Part shown: one piece after another, positions 9,431 through 18,861 of the stretch
How positions within the stretch are numbered: position 1 is the stretch's first letter
Layout of the letters: every line of letters starts with the position of its first letter
Assembly (NCBI RefSeq): GCF_002210165.1
Contig: NZ_AQQP01000001.1
Span: 186,001 to 250,000 of the forward strand
Source: Phaeobacter sp. 22II1-1F12B
GTDB lineage: Bacteria > Pseudomonadota > Alphaproteobacteria > Rhodobacterales > Rhodobacteraceae
Direction of reading: 5' to 3'
DNA length: 64,000 bases
The notes under the pieces: generated by a model
What the model saw: only the letters and a program-made list of their open reading frames with translations
What the model was told of the DNA's origin: nothing
The model's database searches: none
Program-made: the position numbers and the translations under genes

Positions 9431-9459
9431 GGGGCCGGTTCGACACCGGCCCCTTTTTT
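9431..9459 (+). terminator. Intrinsic terminator of dnaK-dnaJ
   Basis: The stem GGGGCCGGT (9431-9439) / ACCGGCCCC (9445-9453) has a 5-base loop and six T residues at 9454-9459, starting 8 bases after the dnaJ stop. A textbook Rho-independent terminator. Confidence 0.93.
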
Positions 9460-9600
9460 GACCTGCCGATGCTGCGCTGCGGCGGTGTACAGGGGGTGCA
9501 CAGGATGTGTACGGGTATCACCCCCCATTGCAGCAATCTACCTTTGGTTGTAAAACTTTCTTTTAATAGTTCTTTAACCAAGTAGACGCACCCTCGCAGC

Positions 9601-10362
9601 ATGGCCCGAGAACGTTCCTTCAACGAAGTTGCGCCGTCATTGTTCGACGCGGATGAGGCGCCAACGACGCCTTTGCCAATTGGCAGGCTGCCCTCTTATA
9701 TTGCCGATCACCGTACCCGCTTGCGCGAACGCTTTCGTAGCGGCGGCGCCACCGCGATGCCGGACTATGAACTGCTCGAACTGCTGCTGTTCAGGTCGAT
9801 ACCGCGCAAGGACACCAAACCGCTTGCACGGGCGCTGCTGGATACGTTCGGCGACTTCAACCGAGTACTAGCGGCCCCGCCCGAGCGGCTTTTGCAGGTG
9901 AACGGTGTCGGCGAGCAGGTCATCACCGATCTCAAGGTCGTCGAGGCCGCCGCCCAGCGCATGGCCCGCTCCAAGGTCTTGCAGCAGCACATTATTTCAA
10001 GCTGGGACGCGGTTCTGGACTATTGCCATACGACCATGGCCCACCGCGAAACCGAACAGTTCCGGGTGCTTTTTCTCGACCGTAAGAACGTGCTGATCGC
10101 GGATGAGGAGCAAGCCAAAGGCACGGTCGACCACGTACCGGTCTACCCGCGTGAGGTCGCCAAGCGGGCGCTTGAACTGAACGCCGCTGCGCTGATCCTT
10201 GTGCATAATCATCCGTCTGGCGACCCGACCCCCTCCGAGGCGGATATTGCCATGACCAACCAGGTCAAGCTGGCCTGTGACGCGCTTGGGCTGACGCTGC
10301 ACGATCACCTGATCATCGGAAAATCGCGTGAGCTGAGCTTTCGCAGCGAGGCGCTGATCTGA
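9601..10362 (+). CDS. radC: RadC-family JAB/MPN domain protein
   Basis: A 253-residue RadC-type protein. An N-terminal helix-hairpin-helix region (around 55-120, with LLQVNGVGEQVI) is followed by the JAB/MPN metalloprotease-like domain, whose zinc motif is HNHPSGDPTPSEAD (H202, H204, D208 region). The cellular role of RadC is still unclear. The original repair assignment was withdrawn in E. coli, and a role in competence-related DNA handling has been suggested in other bacteria. It stands alone after the dnaJ terminator, with 177 bases upstream, and converges on the OmpA-fusion gene. Confidence 0.93.
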   Translation: MARERSFNEVAPSLFDADEAPTTPLPIGRLPSYIADHRTRLRERFRSGGATAMPDYELLELLLFRSIPRKDTKPLARALLDTFGDFNRVLAAPPERLLQVNGVGEQVITDLKVVEAAAQRMARSKVLQQHIISSWDAVLDYCHTTMAHRETEQFRVLFLDRKNVLIADEEQAKGTVDHVPVYPREVAKRALELNAAALILVHNHPSGDPTPSEADIAMTNQVKLACDALGLTLHDHLIIGKSRELSFRSEALI

Positions 10363-10388
10363 GCATATATGCTAGAGATACCGGAAAC

Positions 10389-11936
10389 TTACTGCACCCA
10401 GACTTCGACGCGGCGATTGACTTTGCGCCCCCATTCGCTGTCATCGCAAGCCATCGGCAGCGCCTCGCCAAAGGCTTCGATATGCACCTCGACGCGACCG
10501 GGATCGGCTGCCTGCGCCTTGCGAAGGACAGCACCCTGGATGGCCTTGGCCCGCGCACGGGCGATCCGCAGATTGGCCGAGGCTGGACCATCCCCGTCAC
10601 TGAAACCGACAAAGACCAGTCTGCGGCCATCGAACTCCCCCGCCTCGATGGCCTGCGCCAGCAGATCAATATTCGTGCGCGACTGGGCGTCGGGACGCGT
10701 CGATCCTGTTTCGAACCGGAAGGAGTATGTCAGGCGTTGCATGGGCATGAAAAACCCGACCATCCGCTGCAATTCGGCAAGCGTGACCTCGTCACCTGCG
10801 GCTAGTATTGCATTAGCAAACCGATCGCCCTGCGCCTGCAACCCGATGGTTTCCGGCGCCTGATCCACAAGACCCACACGCCGGATCACATTCTGCGCCA
10901 TGTTAGACCGCAGGTACCCCATGAACTCGCGCCCGATCTTGGGCAGACGACGCGCCGGAAGGTACAGGAACATAGGTGTCGTAAGCGGGTAGTCCTCGGT
11001 CTTGATCGTCTGTCGCGACGCGGCAAGACGGTGCCCGCAACCGCCGGTCAATGTCAGTACCCGCGCCGTACCGGTCTCTGCGTGGCTGGCAAGCCCGATA
11101 GAAAACGGATCGGCAGTCACCGCATCGACCATATCGCTTCCGCTTTCGTGAAGTGTCACATCCGACGCAAGCGTCAGCCCGGCGGGTCCAAGCAGATAAT
11201 CCTCGGCAGCCTGCGCCAACCCGGAACCGGCAACCACCAGATGTGCGGAAATTGGTGCGTCAGGTCCGCCAAGCTCGGTCCAGTTGGTAATCTCTCCGGC
11301 AAAAACCTGCGCCAGTGCTGGCGTCGAAATCATGCCAAGCGGGTTGTCCGCAGCCACGACAGGCACCATCGCATCCAGCGCCAGCACCCGGTTGCGCGCC
11401 GGGGCGCCAAGATCGCCCAGACCCGCCTCGAACGCACGACGGCTTTCATCAGGTCGCACTTCACGCAGCGCCATGACGATATCGGCCTCGTTGGCGAGCA
11501 GATCGGCAAAGCCTTCGTCCGTATTGGTGCTGCGAAACCGGAACCGGGCGGCCAGCTGGCCCTGCTCGGACAGTTCCACGACCAGATGGCGCGAATCGAC
11601 ATCGCGACGTTCCACCGAATAGCCGTTGCGCAGAGCAAAGCCTTCGACCAACGACGGCATCAGAACCGAAGCCATCGCCGATGCGCCCGAAAACGATATC
11701 TCCGCGACGTAATCGGACAGGTTCGGACAGGCCGGCCCTTCACACAACACGCCCGAGCCGTCCAGTGTCAGCTCGCCGAACTTGCTGTCGATGCGATAGA
11801 ACTCACCGTCATAACCAAGGAACCTGCCCGAGATTTCGATCTCGCCGTCGCGGGACGTCAGGGTGATGTCCTGCGCCGCAAGGGTCGTTCCCAAAAGGAC
11901 AAGTGCGGCGCAGAACGCCGCACGAAGCAATGCCAT
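10389..11936 (-). CDS. Exported phosphate-binding-like / OmpA fusion protein
   Basis: A 515-residue secreted protein. The signal peptide (1-21) ends LAA before QD. A short beta-rich segment (25-70) comes next, then a region resembling the PstS/PBP-like periplasmic binding fold (about 75-370, with the family phrase VFAGEITNWTELGG near 210-225). The C-terminal domain is of OmpA peptidoglycan-binding type (about 400-515; VFVGFSDGDG and NLRIARARA, ending in KVNRRVEVWV). The OmpA domain should tether the binding domain to the cell wall. Function is unknown; phosphate capture or signalling is only a guess. It is downstream of secA and the unknown gene at 11963 on the same strand. There are 26 bases between it and that gene. 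Confidence 0.8.
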   Translation of the reverse strand: MALLRAAFCAALVLLGTTLAAQDITLTSRDGEIEISGRFLGYDGEFYRIDSKFGELTLDGSGVLCEGPACPNLSDYVAEISFSGASAMASVLMPSLVEGFALRNGYSVERRDVDSRHLVVELSEQGQLAARFRFRSTNTDEGFADLLANEADIVMALREVRPDESRRAFEAGLGDLGAPARNRVLALDAMVPVVAADNPLGMISTPALAQVFAGEITNWTELGGPDAPISAHLVVAGSGLAQAAEDYLLGPAGLTLASDVTLHESGSDMVDAVTADPFSIGLASHAETGTARVLTLTGGCGHRLAASRQTIKTEDYPLTTPMFLYLPARRLPKIGREFMGYLRSNMAQNVIRRVGLVDQAPETIGLQAQGDRFANAILAAGDEVTLAELQRMVGFFMPMQRLTYSFRFETGSTRPDAQSRTNIDLLAQAIEAGEFDGRRLVFVGFSDGDGPASANLRIARARAKAIQGAVLRKAQAADPGRVEVHIEAFGEALPMACDDSEWGRKVNRRVEVWVQ

Positions 11937-11962
11937 CGATAGATACCTGTCTGTTGCGCGGC

Positions 11963-12988
11963 TTATCTGGCCGCGATTTTCAGGTCATCAATCAGATTAT
12001 TCAACACCAGAAAATCCCCGACCGACGAACATTCAGGTACAGAAAGCACAAGATCTTGGGTCCGTGGCAAATCCGCATCCCTCAACTCGATAGACTGGGC
12101 AGCGATGTCACGACCACAGTTTTTCTCGGTCACTTCTGCTTCGACGGTAAGGGCGATGGTCCCGCCTTGTTTGGAGCGCGACTTGGGGAAGGTATAGATT
12201 TCCGCGAGGTTTGCATTGGCCAGCGTCGGATCGCCAAGACGCGCGACCTGACCGCCTTCCTCGCCAGCCAGAGAGGTGCTTTCGGCCCAGACATGGCCGG
12301 CCGAACCGTAGTCGGCACCGAATTCACGCGCATGAATCTGGAAACCTCCATCGCCTGCCCATTGCAGCGCGACGCGGTCATAGTCCGCAAGGCTCGGCAC
12401 CTCGGCTGTCGCGACTACCGCGCCATTGCTGTCCGGGACAATCATAAAAACCGCCTTTTGCGAAAGCGCCGGGATCGTCACCTGAAGCCGCCCCTCGACC
12501 GAGGTCGTTTCGGTCACAATCATGCCCATGTGGTGCAGGCTGATCCGTTCGTTGGGGTTGCAGGGCGCGTCGATGTCGAGCGCCACGCTGGCCGGTTCCA
12601 CCGGCGCCGCGCTGACCTGAATTTCACATCCCCGAAACGGGGCGTCGGGCTTTGCCAGTTCAACCAGAGAGGGCGGTTTCGAGATCCCGAAATTATCTGG
12701 ATGGGACAAAAGATTTTCTCCCATCTCTTCATGGTCCATGCTCATCGACGTGAGTTCGATGCCGGTGACCTCAAGCGGCATACCATCGCCGATGACCGGA
12801 TCGTCGGTCGTGCAGATATCCCAGGTCAATCTTGGATCTGTAGACGACAATTCTGCCTGCGTGATTTCCGGTGCCTTGAGACTGAGAGCCTTTTGCTTCA
12901 CGGGTCCGGTGGACTGCATGAAAAGGCCAATGGCAAAGGCGCAGCCAAGGGTGCCCGCCGTCGTCGCGATCAGTCGTAGCTTGCTCAT
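11963..12988 (-). CDS. Unknown exported or membrane-anchored protein downstream of secA
   Basis: I do not recognise a family. From the ATG at 12988 (GGAG six bases upstream) the product is 341 residues. A basic start (MSKLRLIATT) leads into one hydrophobic segment (about 6-25), then a long soluble part rich in Asp, Glu, Val and Thr. Cysteines are scattered (WDICTTDD, FRGCEIQV, DAPCNPNERI, EKNCGRD, VPECSSV), consistent with periplasmic disulfides. The middle, with ISLHHMGMIV and VEGRLQVTIPAL, looks beta-rich. A longer frame reaches 13030, but it lacks a good ribosome-binding site and overlaps the secA terminator. It lies between secA and the OmpA-fusion gene on the same strand; the hairpin at 13026-13056 separates it from secA. 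Confidence 0.7.
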   Translation of the reverse strand: MSKLRLIATTAGTLGCAFAIGLFMQSTGPVKQKALSLKAPEITQAELSSTDPRLTWDICTTDDPVIGDGMPLEVTGIELTSMSMDHEEMGENLLSHPDNFGISKPPSLVELAKPDAPFRGCEIQVSAAPVEPASVALDIDAPCNPNERISLHHMGMIVTETTSVEGRLQVTIPALSQKAVFMIVPDSNGAVVATAEVPSLADYDRVALQWAGDGGFQIHAREFGADYGSAGHVWAESTSLAGEEGGQVARLGDPTLANANLAEIYTFPKSRSKQGGTIALTVEAEVTEKNCGRDIAAQSIELRDADLPRTQDLVLSVPECSSVGDFLVLNNLIDDLKIAAR

Positions 12989-13025
12989 TCCAGTCTCCGA
13001 ACCAATGGTTACAGAGCTGTCTGAA

Positions 13026-13056
13026 CGCAAAACGCGGCCAACTTGTGGCCGCGTTT
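13026..13056 (-). terminator. Hairpin after secA
   Basis: AAACGCGGCC (13030-13039) and GGCCGCGTTT (13047-13056) form a perfect 10-bp stem with a 7-base loop. On the minus strand it is followed by TTTTGCG, counting Ts shared with the stem. It begins about 20 bases after the secA stop and probably ends the secA transcript. The U-tract is short, so read-through to the next gene is possible. Confidence 0.7.
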
Positions 13057-13077
13057 AGGAGTCATTCTGACGAGAAG

Positions 13078-15798
13078 TCAGGTGATCTTGCCATGGCAGT
13101 GCTTGAACTTGAGCCCGCTGCCGCAGGGGCATTTTTCGTTGCGACCCGGATTGCCCCATGTCGAGGAATCGTTTTCGTCGAAACCCGGCTTGGCTTCGGC
13201 GACCTCGGTCTCGGCCTGCTGCGGCTGGGCCGCGACTTGACCTTCGGCTTCGGCGCGCTGACGCATTTCAGGGTTCTGGGCAAGGAACTGTGCCATCATC
13301 TGGCGCTGTTCGTCCTCGGTCGGCATCTTGAGGTTCGACAAGTTCTGCGTGACGGTTTCGCGCAGGCTGTCGAGCATGTTCTCGAAAAGCTGGAAGCTTT
13401 CGTTCTTGTACTCGTTGAGCGGATCACGCTGCGCGTAGCCACGGAAACCGACAACCGACCGCAGGTGCTCAAGCGTCAGCAGATGCTCGCGCCACTTGGC
13501 GTCGATGGTCTGAAGCAGGATCTGCTTTTCGATATTACGCATGTTCTCGGGGCCGAATTCCACGGCCTTCTTGGCCATGTTTTCGTCCGAGGCTTTCTGA
13601 AGCCGTTCGCGAATCTGTTCATCGTCTACGCCGTCTTCTTCGGCCCATTCGATGACCGGAACATCGATGCCCAGCTTCTCGATGACCTGCGCATAAAGAC
13701 CCTGCATGTCCCACTGATCCGCGTAGGTCTTGGGCGGCATATGCGCGTCGACCAAATCGTCGATAACCTCATGGCGCATGTCCTGCGCGATTTCGGACAG
13801 GTCGGCGGCCTCCATGATCTCGCGGCGCTGGCCAAAGATGACCTTACGCTGCTCGTTCATGACGTCGTCGAATTTCAGTAGCTGCTTACGGATATCAAAG
13901 TTGCGGCCTTCGACCTTGGCCTGCGCCCGTTCGAGCGATTTGTTGACCCAGGGGTGGATGATCGCCTCGCCTTCTTTCAGGCCGAGGGTTGTCAGCACTT
14001 TCTCAAGCCGCTCCGAGCCGAAAATCCGCATCAGGTCATCTTCGAGCGACAGGTAGAAGGAAGTGCGGCCCGGGTCACCCTGACGGCCCGAACGACCACG
14101 CAGCTGGTTGTCGATACGGCGGCTTTCATGCCGTTCCGAGGCCATCACGTACAGACCGCCCGCGTCGAGCACTTTCTGCTTTTCTTCGGCGTGCTTGGCT
14201 TCCTCGGCCTTGCGGAGCGCTTCCGGGTCGGCGTCAGGGTTGGCCTCCATCGCCTCAAGCACCTTGATGTCGATATTGCCGCCAAGCTGGATGTCCGTGC
14301 CGCGTCCCGCCATGTTCGTGGCGATGGTTACCGCGCCCAGCTTACCCGCGTCTCCGACGATCTGGGCTTCCTGTTCGTGCTGACGCGCGTTCAGGACGTT
14401 ATGCTTTATGCCTTCCTTGGTGAGGAGCTGGCTCAGCACCTCGGATTTCTCGATCGAGGTTGTCCCGATCAGAACCGGCTGACCTTTTTCATGGGCTTTC
14501 TTGGCTTCTTTGATGATCGCGTCATATTTCTCGCGCACCGTGCGATAGACCTGATCGTCTTCATCCACACGGGCAATCGGCAGGTTGGTCGGCACTTCGA
14601 CCACGCCAAGCCGATAGATTTCCATGAATTCTTCGGCTTCGGTCGTTGCCGTACCGGTCATGCCGGACAGCTTATCATAAAGACGGAAGTAATTCTGGAA
14701 TGTGACCGATGCCATGGTCACGTTTTCCGGCTGGATCTGGACGTTTTCCTTGGCTTCGATGGCCTGGTGCAGACCATCGGAAAGACGGCGTCCGGCCATC
14801 ATACGGCCAGTGAATTCATCCACCAGCACGACCTGACCGTCGCGAACCATGTAATCCTTGTCTTTCTGGAACAGTTTGTGCGCCCGAAGACCCTGGTTGA
14901 CGTGGTGCACGATGGTCGTGCTTTCCGGGTCATAGAGCGAATGACCCTCTTCAAGCAGGCCACGGGCGGTCAGCTGTTCTTCGAGGAATTCGTTTCCTTC
15001 GTCGGTGAAAGTGACGTTCCGGGTTTTTTCGTCGAGCGTGAAATGCTCATCCGTCAGCATCGGGATGAAGGCGTCGATGGTCTTGTACAGCTCGGACCGG
15101 TCCTGCGAGGGACCGGAAATGATCAACGGCGTCCGGGCCTCGTCGATCAGGATACTGTCGACCTCGTCAACGATGGCGTAATAGTGCTGCTTCTGGAAAA
15201 CCTGCGACAGTTCGGATTTCATGTTGTCGCGCAGGTAGTCGAAACCGAATTCGTTATTGGTGCCGTAGGTGATGTCCGACTGATAGGCCGCCAGCTTGGC
15301 ATCGTTCGGCATGTCGGACCAGATCACACCGGTGGTCATGCCCAGCGCGGCAAAGACCTTGCCCATCCATTCGGAGTCACGCTTGGCGAGGTATTCGTTG
15401 ACCGTCACCACGTGAACGCCCTTGCCGACGAGCGCGTTAAGATAGGCGGCAAAAGTCGCGGTCAGCGTCTTGCCTTCACCCGTCTTCTGTTCAGCGATAT
15501 TGCCCTGATGCAGGAAGATCGCGCCCATGAGCTGCGTGTCGAAGGCGCGCAGGCCCAGCGCACGGCGGGCGGCCTCGCGGCAGTTGGCGAAAGCTTCGGG
15601 CAGCAGGTCATCAAGCGAGGTGCCGCTACGGGCCTGTTCCGCCAGCTCCTGCGTTTTTTCCTTCAGACCGTCATCGCTGAGCTTCTCGAATTCGGGTTCG
15701 AGAGCGTTGATCTTTGCGACCAGTGGGCGCGTCGCCTTGATCTTTCGGTCGTTCGGTGTTCCGAACACCTTTTTGGCGATAGTTCCGATACCCAGCAT
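13078..15798 (-). CDS. secA: Preprotein translocase ATPase SecA
   Basis: The motor that pushes unfolded preproteins through SecYEG. From the ATG at 15796-15798 (GGAG five bases upstream) it has 906 residues and the standard start [13 protein letters not shown]. The open frame continues 33 codons further upstream but that part is not family-like. Walker A is [12 protein letters not shown], and the DEAD-type motif is [14 protein letters not shown]. The preprotein cross-linking and helical domains follow, and the C-terminal zinc-binding SEC-C motif [14 protein letters not shown] that binds SecB ends the protein. It diverges from an exported PPIase and is followed by a hairpin. Confidence 0.98.
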   Translation of the reverse strand: MLGIGTIAKKVFGTPNDRKIKATRPLVAKINALEPEFEKLSDDGLKEKTQELAEQARSGTSLDDLLPEAFANCREAARRALGLRAFDTQLMGAIFLHQGNIAEQKTGEGKTLTATFAAYLNALVGKGVHVVTVNEYLAKRDSEWMGKVFAALGMTTGVIWSDMPNDAKLAAYQSDITYGTNNEFGFDYLRDNMKSELSQVFQKQHYYAIVDEVDSILIDEARTPLIISGPSQDRSELYKTIDAFIPMLTDEHFTLDEKTRNVTFTDEGNEFLEEQLTARGLLEEGHSLYDPESTTIVHHVNQGLRAHKLFQKDKDYMVRDGQVVLVDEFTGRMMAGRRLSDGLHQAIEAKENVQIQPENVTMASVTFQNYFRLYDKLSGMTGTATTEAEEFMEIYRLGVVEVPTNLPIARVDEDDQVYRTVREKYDAIIKEAKKAHEKGQPVLIGTTSIEKSEVLSQLLTKEGIKHNVLNARQHEQEAQIVGDAGKLGAVTIATNMAGRGTDIQLGGNIDIKVLEAMEANPDADPEALRKAEEAKHAEEKQKVLDAGGLYVMASERHESRRIDNQLRGRSGRQGDPGRTSFYLSLEDDLMRIFGSERLEKVLTTLGLKEGEAIIHPWVNKSLERAQAKVEGRNFDIRKQLLKFDDVMNEQRKVIFGQRREIMEAADLSEIAQDMRHEVIDDLVDAHMPPKTYADQWDMQGLYAQVIEKLGIDVPVIEWAEEDGVDDEQIRERLQKASDENMAKKAVEFGPENMRNIEKQILLQTIDAKWREHLLTLEHLRSVVGFRGYAQRDPLNEYKNESFQLFENMLDSLRETVTQNLSNLKMPTEDEQRQMMAQFLAQNPEMRQRAEAEGQVAAQPQQAETEVAEAKPGFDENDSSTWGNPGRNEKCPCGSGLKFKHCHGKIT

Positions 15799-15971
15799 TT
15801 GCTCTCCAGCCGATCTGACATATTCGTAATTTTCGCAGGCTTGCCCGCCCTTCGCGCAACCCATAGGTAAAAGGGACGCAAGTCCTGCCAAGGCCACAAG
15901 GCGATGTAAGGGGCAGGGTATACAGTGTCAACGGCGCGCCCCGTCGCGTCAACGCGAATAGGATGATTTCA

Positions 15972-16823
15972 ATGCTTAAACGTCTCACATTTCTGCCTGC
16001 AGCGGCTTTCGCCGTCAGCCTGGCACTCCCGACGGTATCCAGCGCCGAACCATCGGCGGATACGGTTGTGGCGCGGGTGAACGATCAGGAAATCACTCTG
16101 GGTCATGTCATTATCGCTTTTGCCAGCCTGCCTCAGCAGTACCAGCAGGTGCCGCCCGAACAGCTTTATCCGGCGATCATCAACCAGCTGATCCAGCAAT
16201 CCGCGCTGGAACAGGAACATGAGGGCGACCTCCCGAGGCATGTCGCTCTGTCGCTTGAAAACGAGCGTCGCTCGCTATTGGCGGGTGAAAAGATTGAAAG
16301 CATCATGCGCGACGCGGTAAGCGATGCCGATATCCAGGCAGAATACGATTCCCGTTACAGCGACGGTGTGGGCGGCACCGAATATAACGCGTCGCATATC
16401 CTTGTTGAAACTCAGGAAGAAGCGGCCGCGATCCGTGAAGAAGTCATCGGCGGCGCAGACTTTGCCAAGACGGCCGAAGAGAAATCCACCGGCCCGTCGG
16501 GCCCGAACGGCGGATCGCTCGGCTGGTTCGGCGAAGGCGCGATGGTGCCCGAGTTCGAAGCGGCCGTGGTCGCGCTTGAAGCCGGCGATGTTTCGGAACC
16601 GGTGCAGACCCAGTTCGGCTGGCATGTCATCAAGCTGAACGAGACCCGTCAGGCCGATGCGCCGCCGCTGGAAGAGGTACAGGTCGAAATCGCGACCGAG
16701 CTGCGTCAGAAAGCGGTTGAGAAACGCATCGAAGAGCTTACCAATGCAGCCAACGTGGAACGTCCCGAAATAGACGGGTTCGATCCGCAGATGATTACTG
16801 ACCTCGAGATGATTCGGAACTGA
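15972..16823 (+). CDS. Periplasmic parvulin-type peptidyl-prolyl isomerase
   Basis: Exported foldase of the SurA/PrsA type. From the ATG at 15972 (AGGA eight bases upstream) it has 283 residues; the ATG at 15963 would add three. A signal peptide (1-25) ends SSAEP, an N-terminal SurA-like helical region follows, and the rotamase core (about 125-230) has YNASHILVET, GGSLGWFGEG and QFGWHVIKL, the expected parvulin motifs. Its role is probably outer-membrane protein folding, and it is encoded back-to-back with secA, which exports the same clients. argJ starts five bases after its stop, so they may share a transcript. Confidence 0.92.
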   Translation: MLKRLTFLPAAAFAVSLALPTVSSAEPSADTVVARVNDQEITLGHVIIAFASLPQQYQQVPPEQLYPAIINQLIQQSALEQEHEGDLPRHVALSLENERRSLLAGEKIESIMRDAVSDADIQAEYDSRYSDGVGGTEYNASHILVETQEEAAAIREEVIGGADFAKTAEEKSTGPSGPNGGSLGWFGEGAMVPEFEAAVVALEAGDVSEPVQTQFGWHVIKLNETRQADAPPLEEVQVEIATELRQKAVEKRIEELTNAANVERPEIDGFDPQMITDLEMIRN

Positions 16824-16827
16824 CCCT

Positions 16828-18054
16828 ATGGCCAAGACCCTTGCCGTATCGCCGCTGGCACCGGCTGCTTTCCCCGATCTTCCCGTCATTGACGGGGTTC
16901 GTTTTGCATCGGTTGCGGCAGGGGTCCGCTATCAGGGACGTACCGACGTCATGCTGGCTGTACTGGATCCCGGCACGTCGGTTGCCGGGGTCTTTACCCG
17001 GTCTGCGACGCGCTCGGCGCCGGTTCTGGACTGTCAGTCGAAACTGGGCGGCGACCCGGAACCTGGTGCCGCCATCCTTGTGAACTCGGGCAATTCCAAC
17101 GCTTTCACGGGGCAGCGCGGGCAAATGTCAGTTGCTGAGCTGACGAGAGCGACAGGCGAAATTGCCGGTGTGCCCGAGGCCCGCGTCTTTACTGCCTCGA
17201 CCGGGGTCATAGGCGAGCCTTTGCCGCATGACCGGATCATTGCCAAGCTTGACGCGCTCAAGACCGCGCTGATCCCCGAGGGCATTTCCGACGCGGCCCG
17301 GGCGATCATGACCACCGACACCTTTCCCAAAGGCTGCGGTCGTGAGGTCGAAATTGACGGCAAAACAGTGAGTATCGCCGGAATCGCCAAGGGTTCGGGC
17401 ATGATCGCGCCCGATATGGCGACGATGCTGGTTTACATCTTTACAGATGCGAAGGTTGAACAAGGTGCCTTGCAGGGCATGCTTTCCAAGCTGAACGAGC
17501 GGACGTTCAATTGCATCACCGTCGACAGCGATACATCGACCTCGGACAGTCTGATGCTCTGCGCGACCGGTGTGTCGGGGGTTGATGCCACCGGGAATGG
17601 TGCATTTGAGACGGCATTGCACGAAGTGATGCTGGATCTTTCGCATCAGGTTGTGCGTGACGGTGAAGGGGCGACCAAGTTTGTCGAGATCCAGGTTACG
17701 GGCGCGGCGAGCGATGCCGACGCCAAGACGCATGGGATGGCAATTGCCAATTCGCCGCTGGTCAAAACCGCAATTGCCGGCGAAGACCCGAACTGGGGGC
17801 GCGTCGTGATGGCGATTGGCAAATCCGGCGCTGCGGCTGACCGTGACAAGCTGAGCATCTGGTTTGGCGATGTGCTGGTGGCGGAAAACGGCTGGGTCAA
17901 TCCAGACTATGTCGAAGCCGACGCCGCAGCCCACATGAAACAGCAGGAACTGCTGATCCGTGTGGATCTGGGTATCGGTGAAGGGGCCGCGACCGTTTGG
18001 ACCTGCGACCTGACGCACGGCTACATCGACATCAACGCCGATTACCGGTCCTGA
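16828..18054 (+). CDS. argJ: Bifunctional glutamate N-acetyltransferase / amino-acid acetyltransferase
   Basis: Transfers acetyl from N-acetylornithine to glutamate, recycling the acetyl group in arginine synthesis, and may also use acetyl-CoA. The 408-residue proenzyme should cleave itself into alpha and beta chains at the Ala-Thr bond in IAPDMATML, leaving Thr199 as nucleophile. TASTGVIGEPL and TTDTFPKG are conserved substrate loops. It follows the PPIase gene by four bases and precedes mutT by three, a tight operon of unrelated functions. argG of the same pathway is at 44986. Confidence 0.97.
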   Translation: MAKTLAVSPLAPAAFPDLPVIDGVRFASVAAGVRYQGRTDVMLAVLDPGTSVAGVFTRSATRSAPVLDCQSKLGGDPEPGAAILVNSGNSNAFTGQRGQMSVAELTRATGEIAGVPEARVFTASTGVIGEPLPHDRIIAKLDALKTALIPEGISDAARAIMTTDTFPKGCGREVEIDGKTVSIAGIAKGSGMIAPDMATMLVYIFTDAKVEQGALQGMLSKLNERTFNCITVDSDTSTSDSLMLCATGVSGVDATGNGAFETALHEVMLDLSHQVVRDGEGATKFVEIQVTGAASDADAKTHGMAIANSPLVKTAIAGEDPNWGRVVMAIGKSGAAADRDKLSIWFGDVLVAENGWVNPDYVEADAAAHMKQQELLIRVDLGIGEGAATVWTCDLTHGYIDINADYRS

Positions 18055-18057
18055 CGT

Positions 18058-18456
18058 ATGAAATCTGTACTGGTTTCTGCTGTCGCTCTTATCGACCCAG
18101 ATGGGCGCGTTCTTATCGCTCAGCGGCCCGAAGGTAAGGCGATGGCTGGGTTGTGGGAGTTTCCCGGCGGCAAGGTCGAACCCGGAGAAACCCCCGAGGA
18201 AGCACTGATTCGCGAGATGCAGGAGGAGCTGGGCATCGATACCTGGGCTTCATGCCTCGCGCCGCTAACCTTCGCGAGCCATAAATACGATGATTTTCAT
18301 CTACTTATGCCGCTTTTCGTGTGTCGAAAGTGGCAGGGAATACCCCGTTCGCGGGAAAATCAGGCGCTAAAATGGGTATGGGCACAGGACCTGAAAAACT
18401 ACCCGATGCCCGAGGCCGACCTGCCGCTGATTCCCGTCTTAAGAGACTTACTTTGA
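18058..18456 (+). CDS. mutT: 8-oxo-dGTP diphosphatase (MutT-type Nudix)
   Basis: Removes oxidised guanine nucleotides from the pool so that they are not built into DNA. The 132-residue length matches MutT, and the Nudix box runs from GGKVEPGETPEE through REMQEELGI (around 38-60), with all catalytic Glu residues present. The start (MKSVLVSAVALID) is the usual MutT N-terminus. It lies three bases after argJ and is probably translated by coupling. The next 176 bases are AT-rich and gene-free. Confidence 0.93.
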   Translation: MKSVLVSAVALIDPDGRVLIAQRPEGKAMAGLWEFPGGKVEPGETPEEALIREMQEELGIDTWASCLAPLTFASHKYDDFHLLMPLFVCRKWQGIPRSRENQALKWVWAQDLKNYPMPEADLPLIPVLRDLL

Positions 18457-18632
18457 GGCAGGGTGCGATTATCTAAGGCAAAGAAGACATCGTGCACGAT
18501 TTTAGGACAATATTAACCTTAATAGCCTAATATTTCCACAAATTCACCTGAAGAAATCACTCGCTTACATAATCGTTTGACAATACAATTTTGTTACATT
18601 CCGGGGCATGTTTCTTTTGGGGAGAACATCAC

Positions 18633-18767
18633 ATGTTGCGTACTATCACGATCGGGACGTCCATATCTATTCAGGGCATGTTCGTCCGTACACTTCCGAA
18701 CGGCAAAATTGTCGTTCGCGACGGAAAGACAATCTACACCGGTAAACCGGTAAGCACTGCTGCGTAA
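18633..18767 (+). CDS. Unknown 44-residue small protein between mutT and infB
   Basis: ATG at 18633 and TAA at 18765-18767, giving 44 residues that begin MLRTITIGTSISIQG, end PVSTAA and include IVVRDGKTIYTG in the middle. The ribosome-binding site TTGGGGAGAACATCAC (GGGGAG, about eight bases spacing) is strong. The gene has its own AT-rich upstream region and a strong terminator directly after. These signals argue for a real, well-expressed small gene. No transmembrane segment is evident, and the short beta-strand-like pattern suggests a soluble basic peptide. The function is unknown. Its convergence on infB may be only positional. Confidence 0.72.
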   Translation: MLRTITIGTSISIQGMFVRTLPNGKIVVRDGKTIYTGKPVSTAA

Positions 18768-18788
18768 TTTCGCTACTCACGAAAGACG

Positions 18789-18824
18789 AAAAAGGCACGG
18801 TTTGGGGAAAACCGTGCCTTTTTT
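18789..18824. terminator. Bidirectional intrinsic terminator between the 44-aa ORF and infB
   Basis: AAAGGCACGGTTT (18791-18803) pairs with AAACCGTGCCTTT (18809-18821) around a GGGGA loop. The plus strand continues in a T-run to 18824, and the minus strand has its own T5 (complement of 18789-18793), so it can stop both the small ORF transcript and the rimP-nusA-infB operon arriving from the other side. Confidence 0.93.
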
Positions 18825-18861
18825 CTATGTTCGGACGCTTCGGAGAAGCTGAGGTGCCGGA

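Noticed and set aside
10363-10388. Palindrome AGCATATATGCT between radC and the OmpA-fusion gene
   Set aside because: Short, without a T-run in either direction; not enough for a terminator.
13954-15870. 638-codon open frame antisense to secA
   Set aside because: Shadow of secA codon bias; no domain content.
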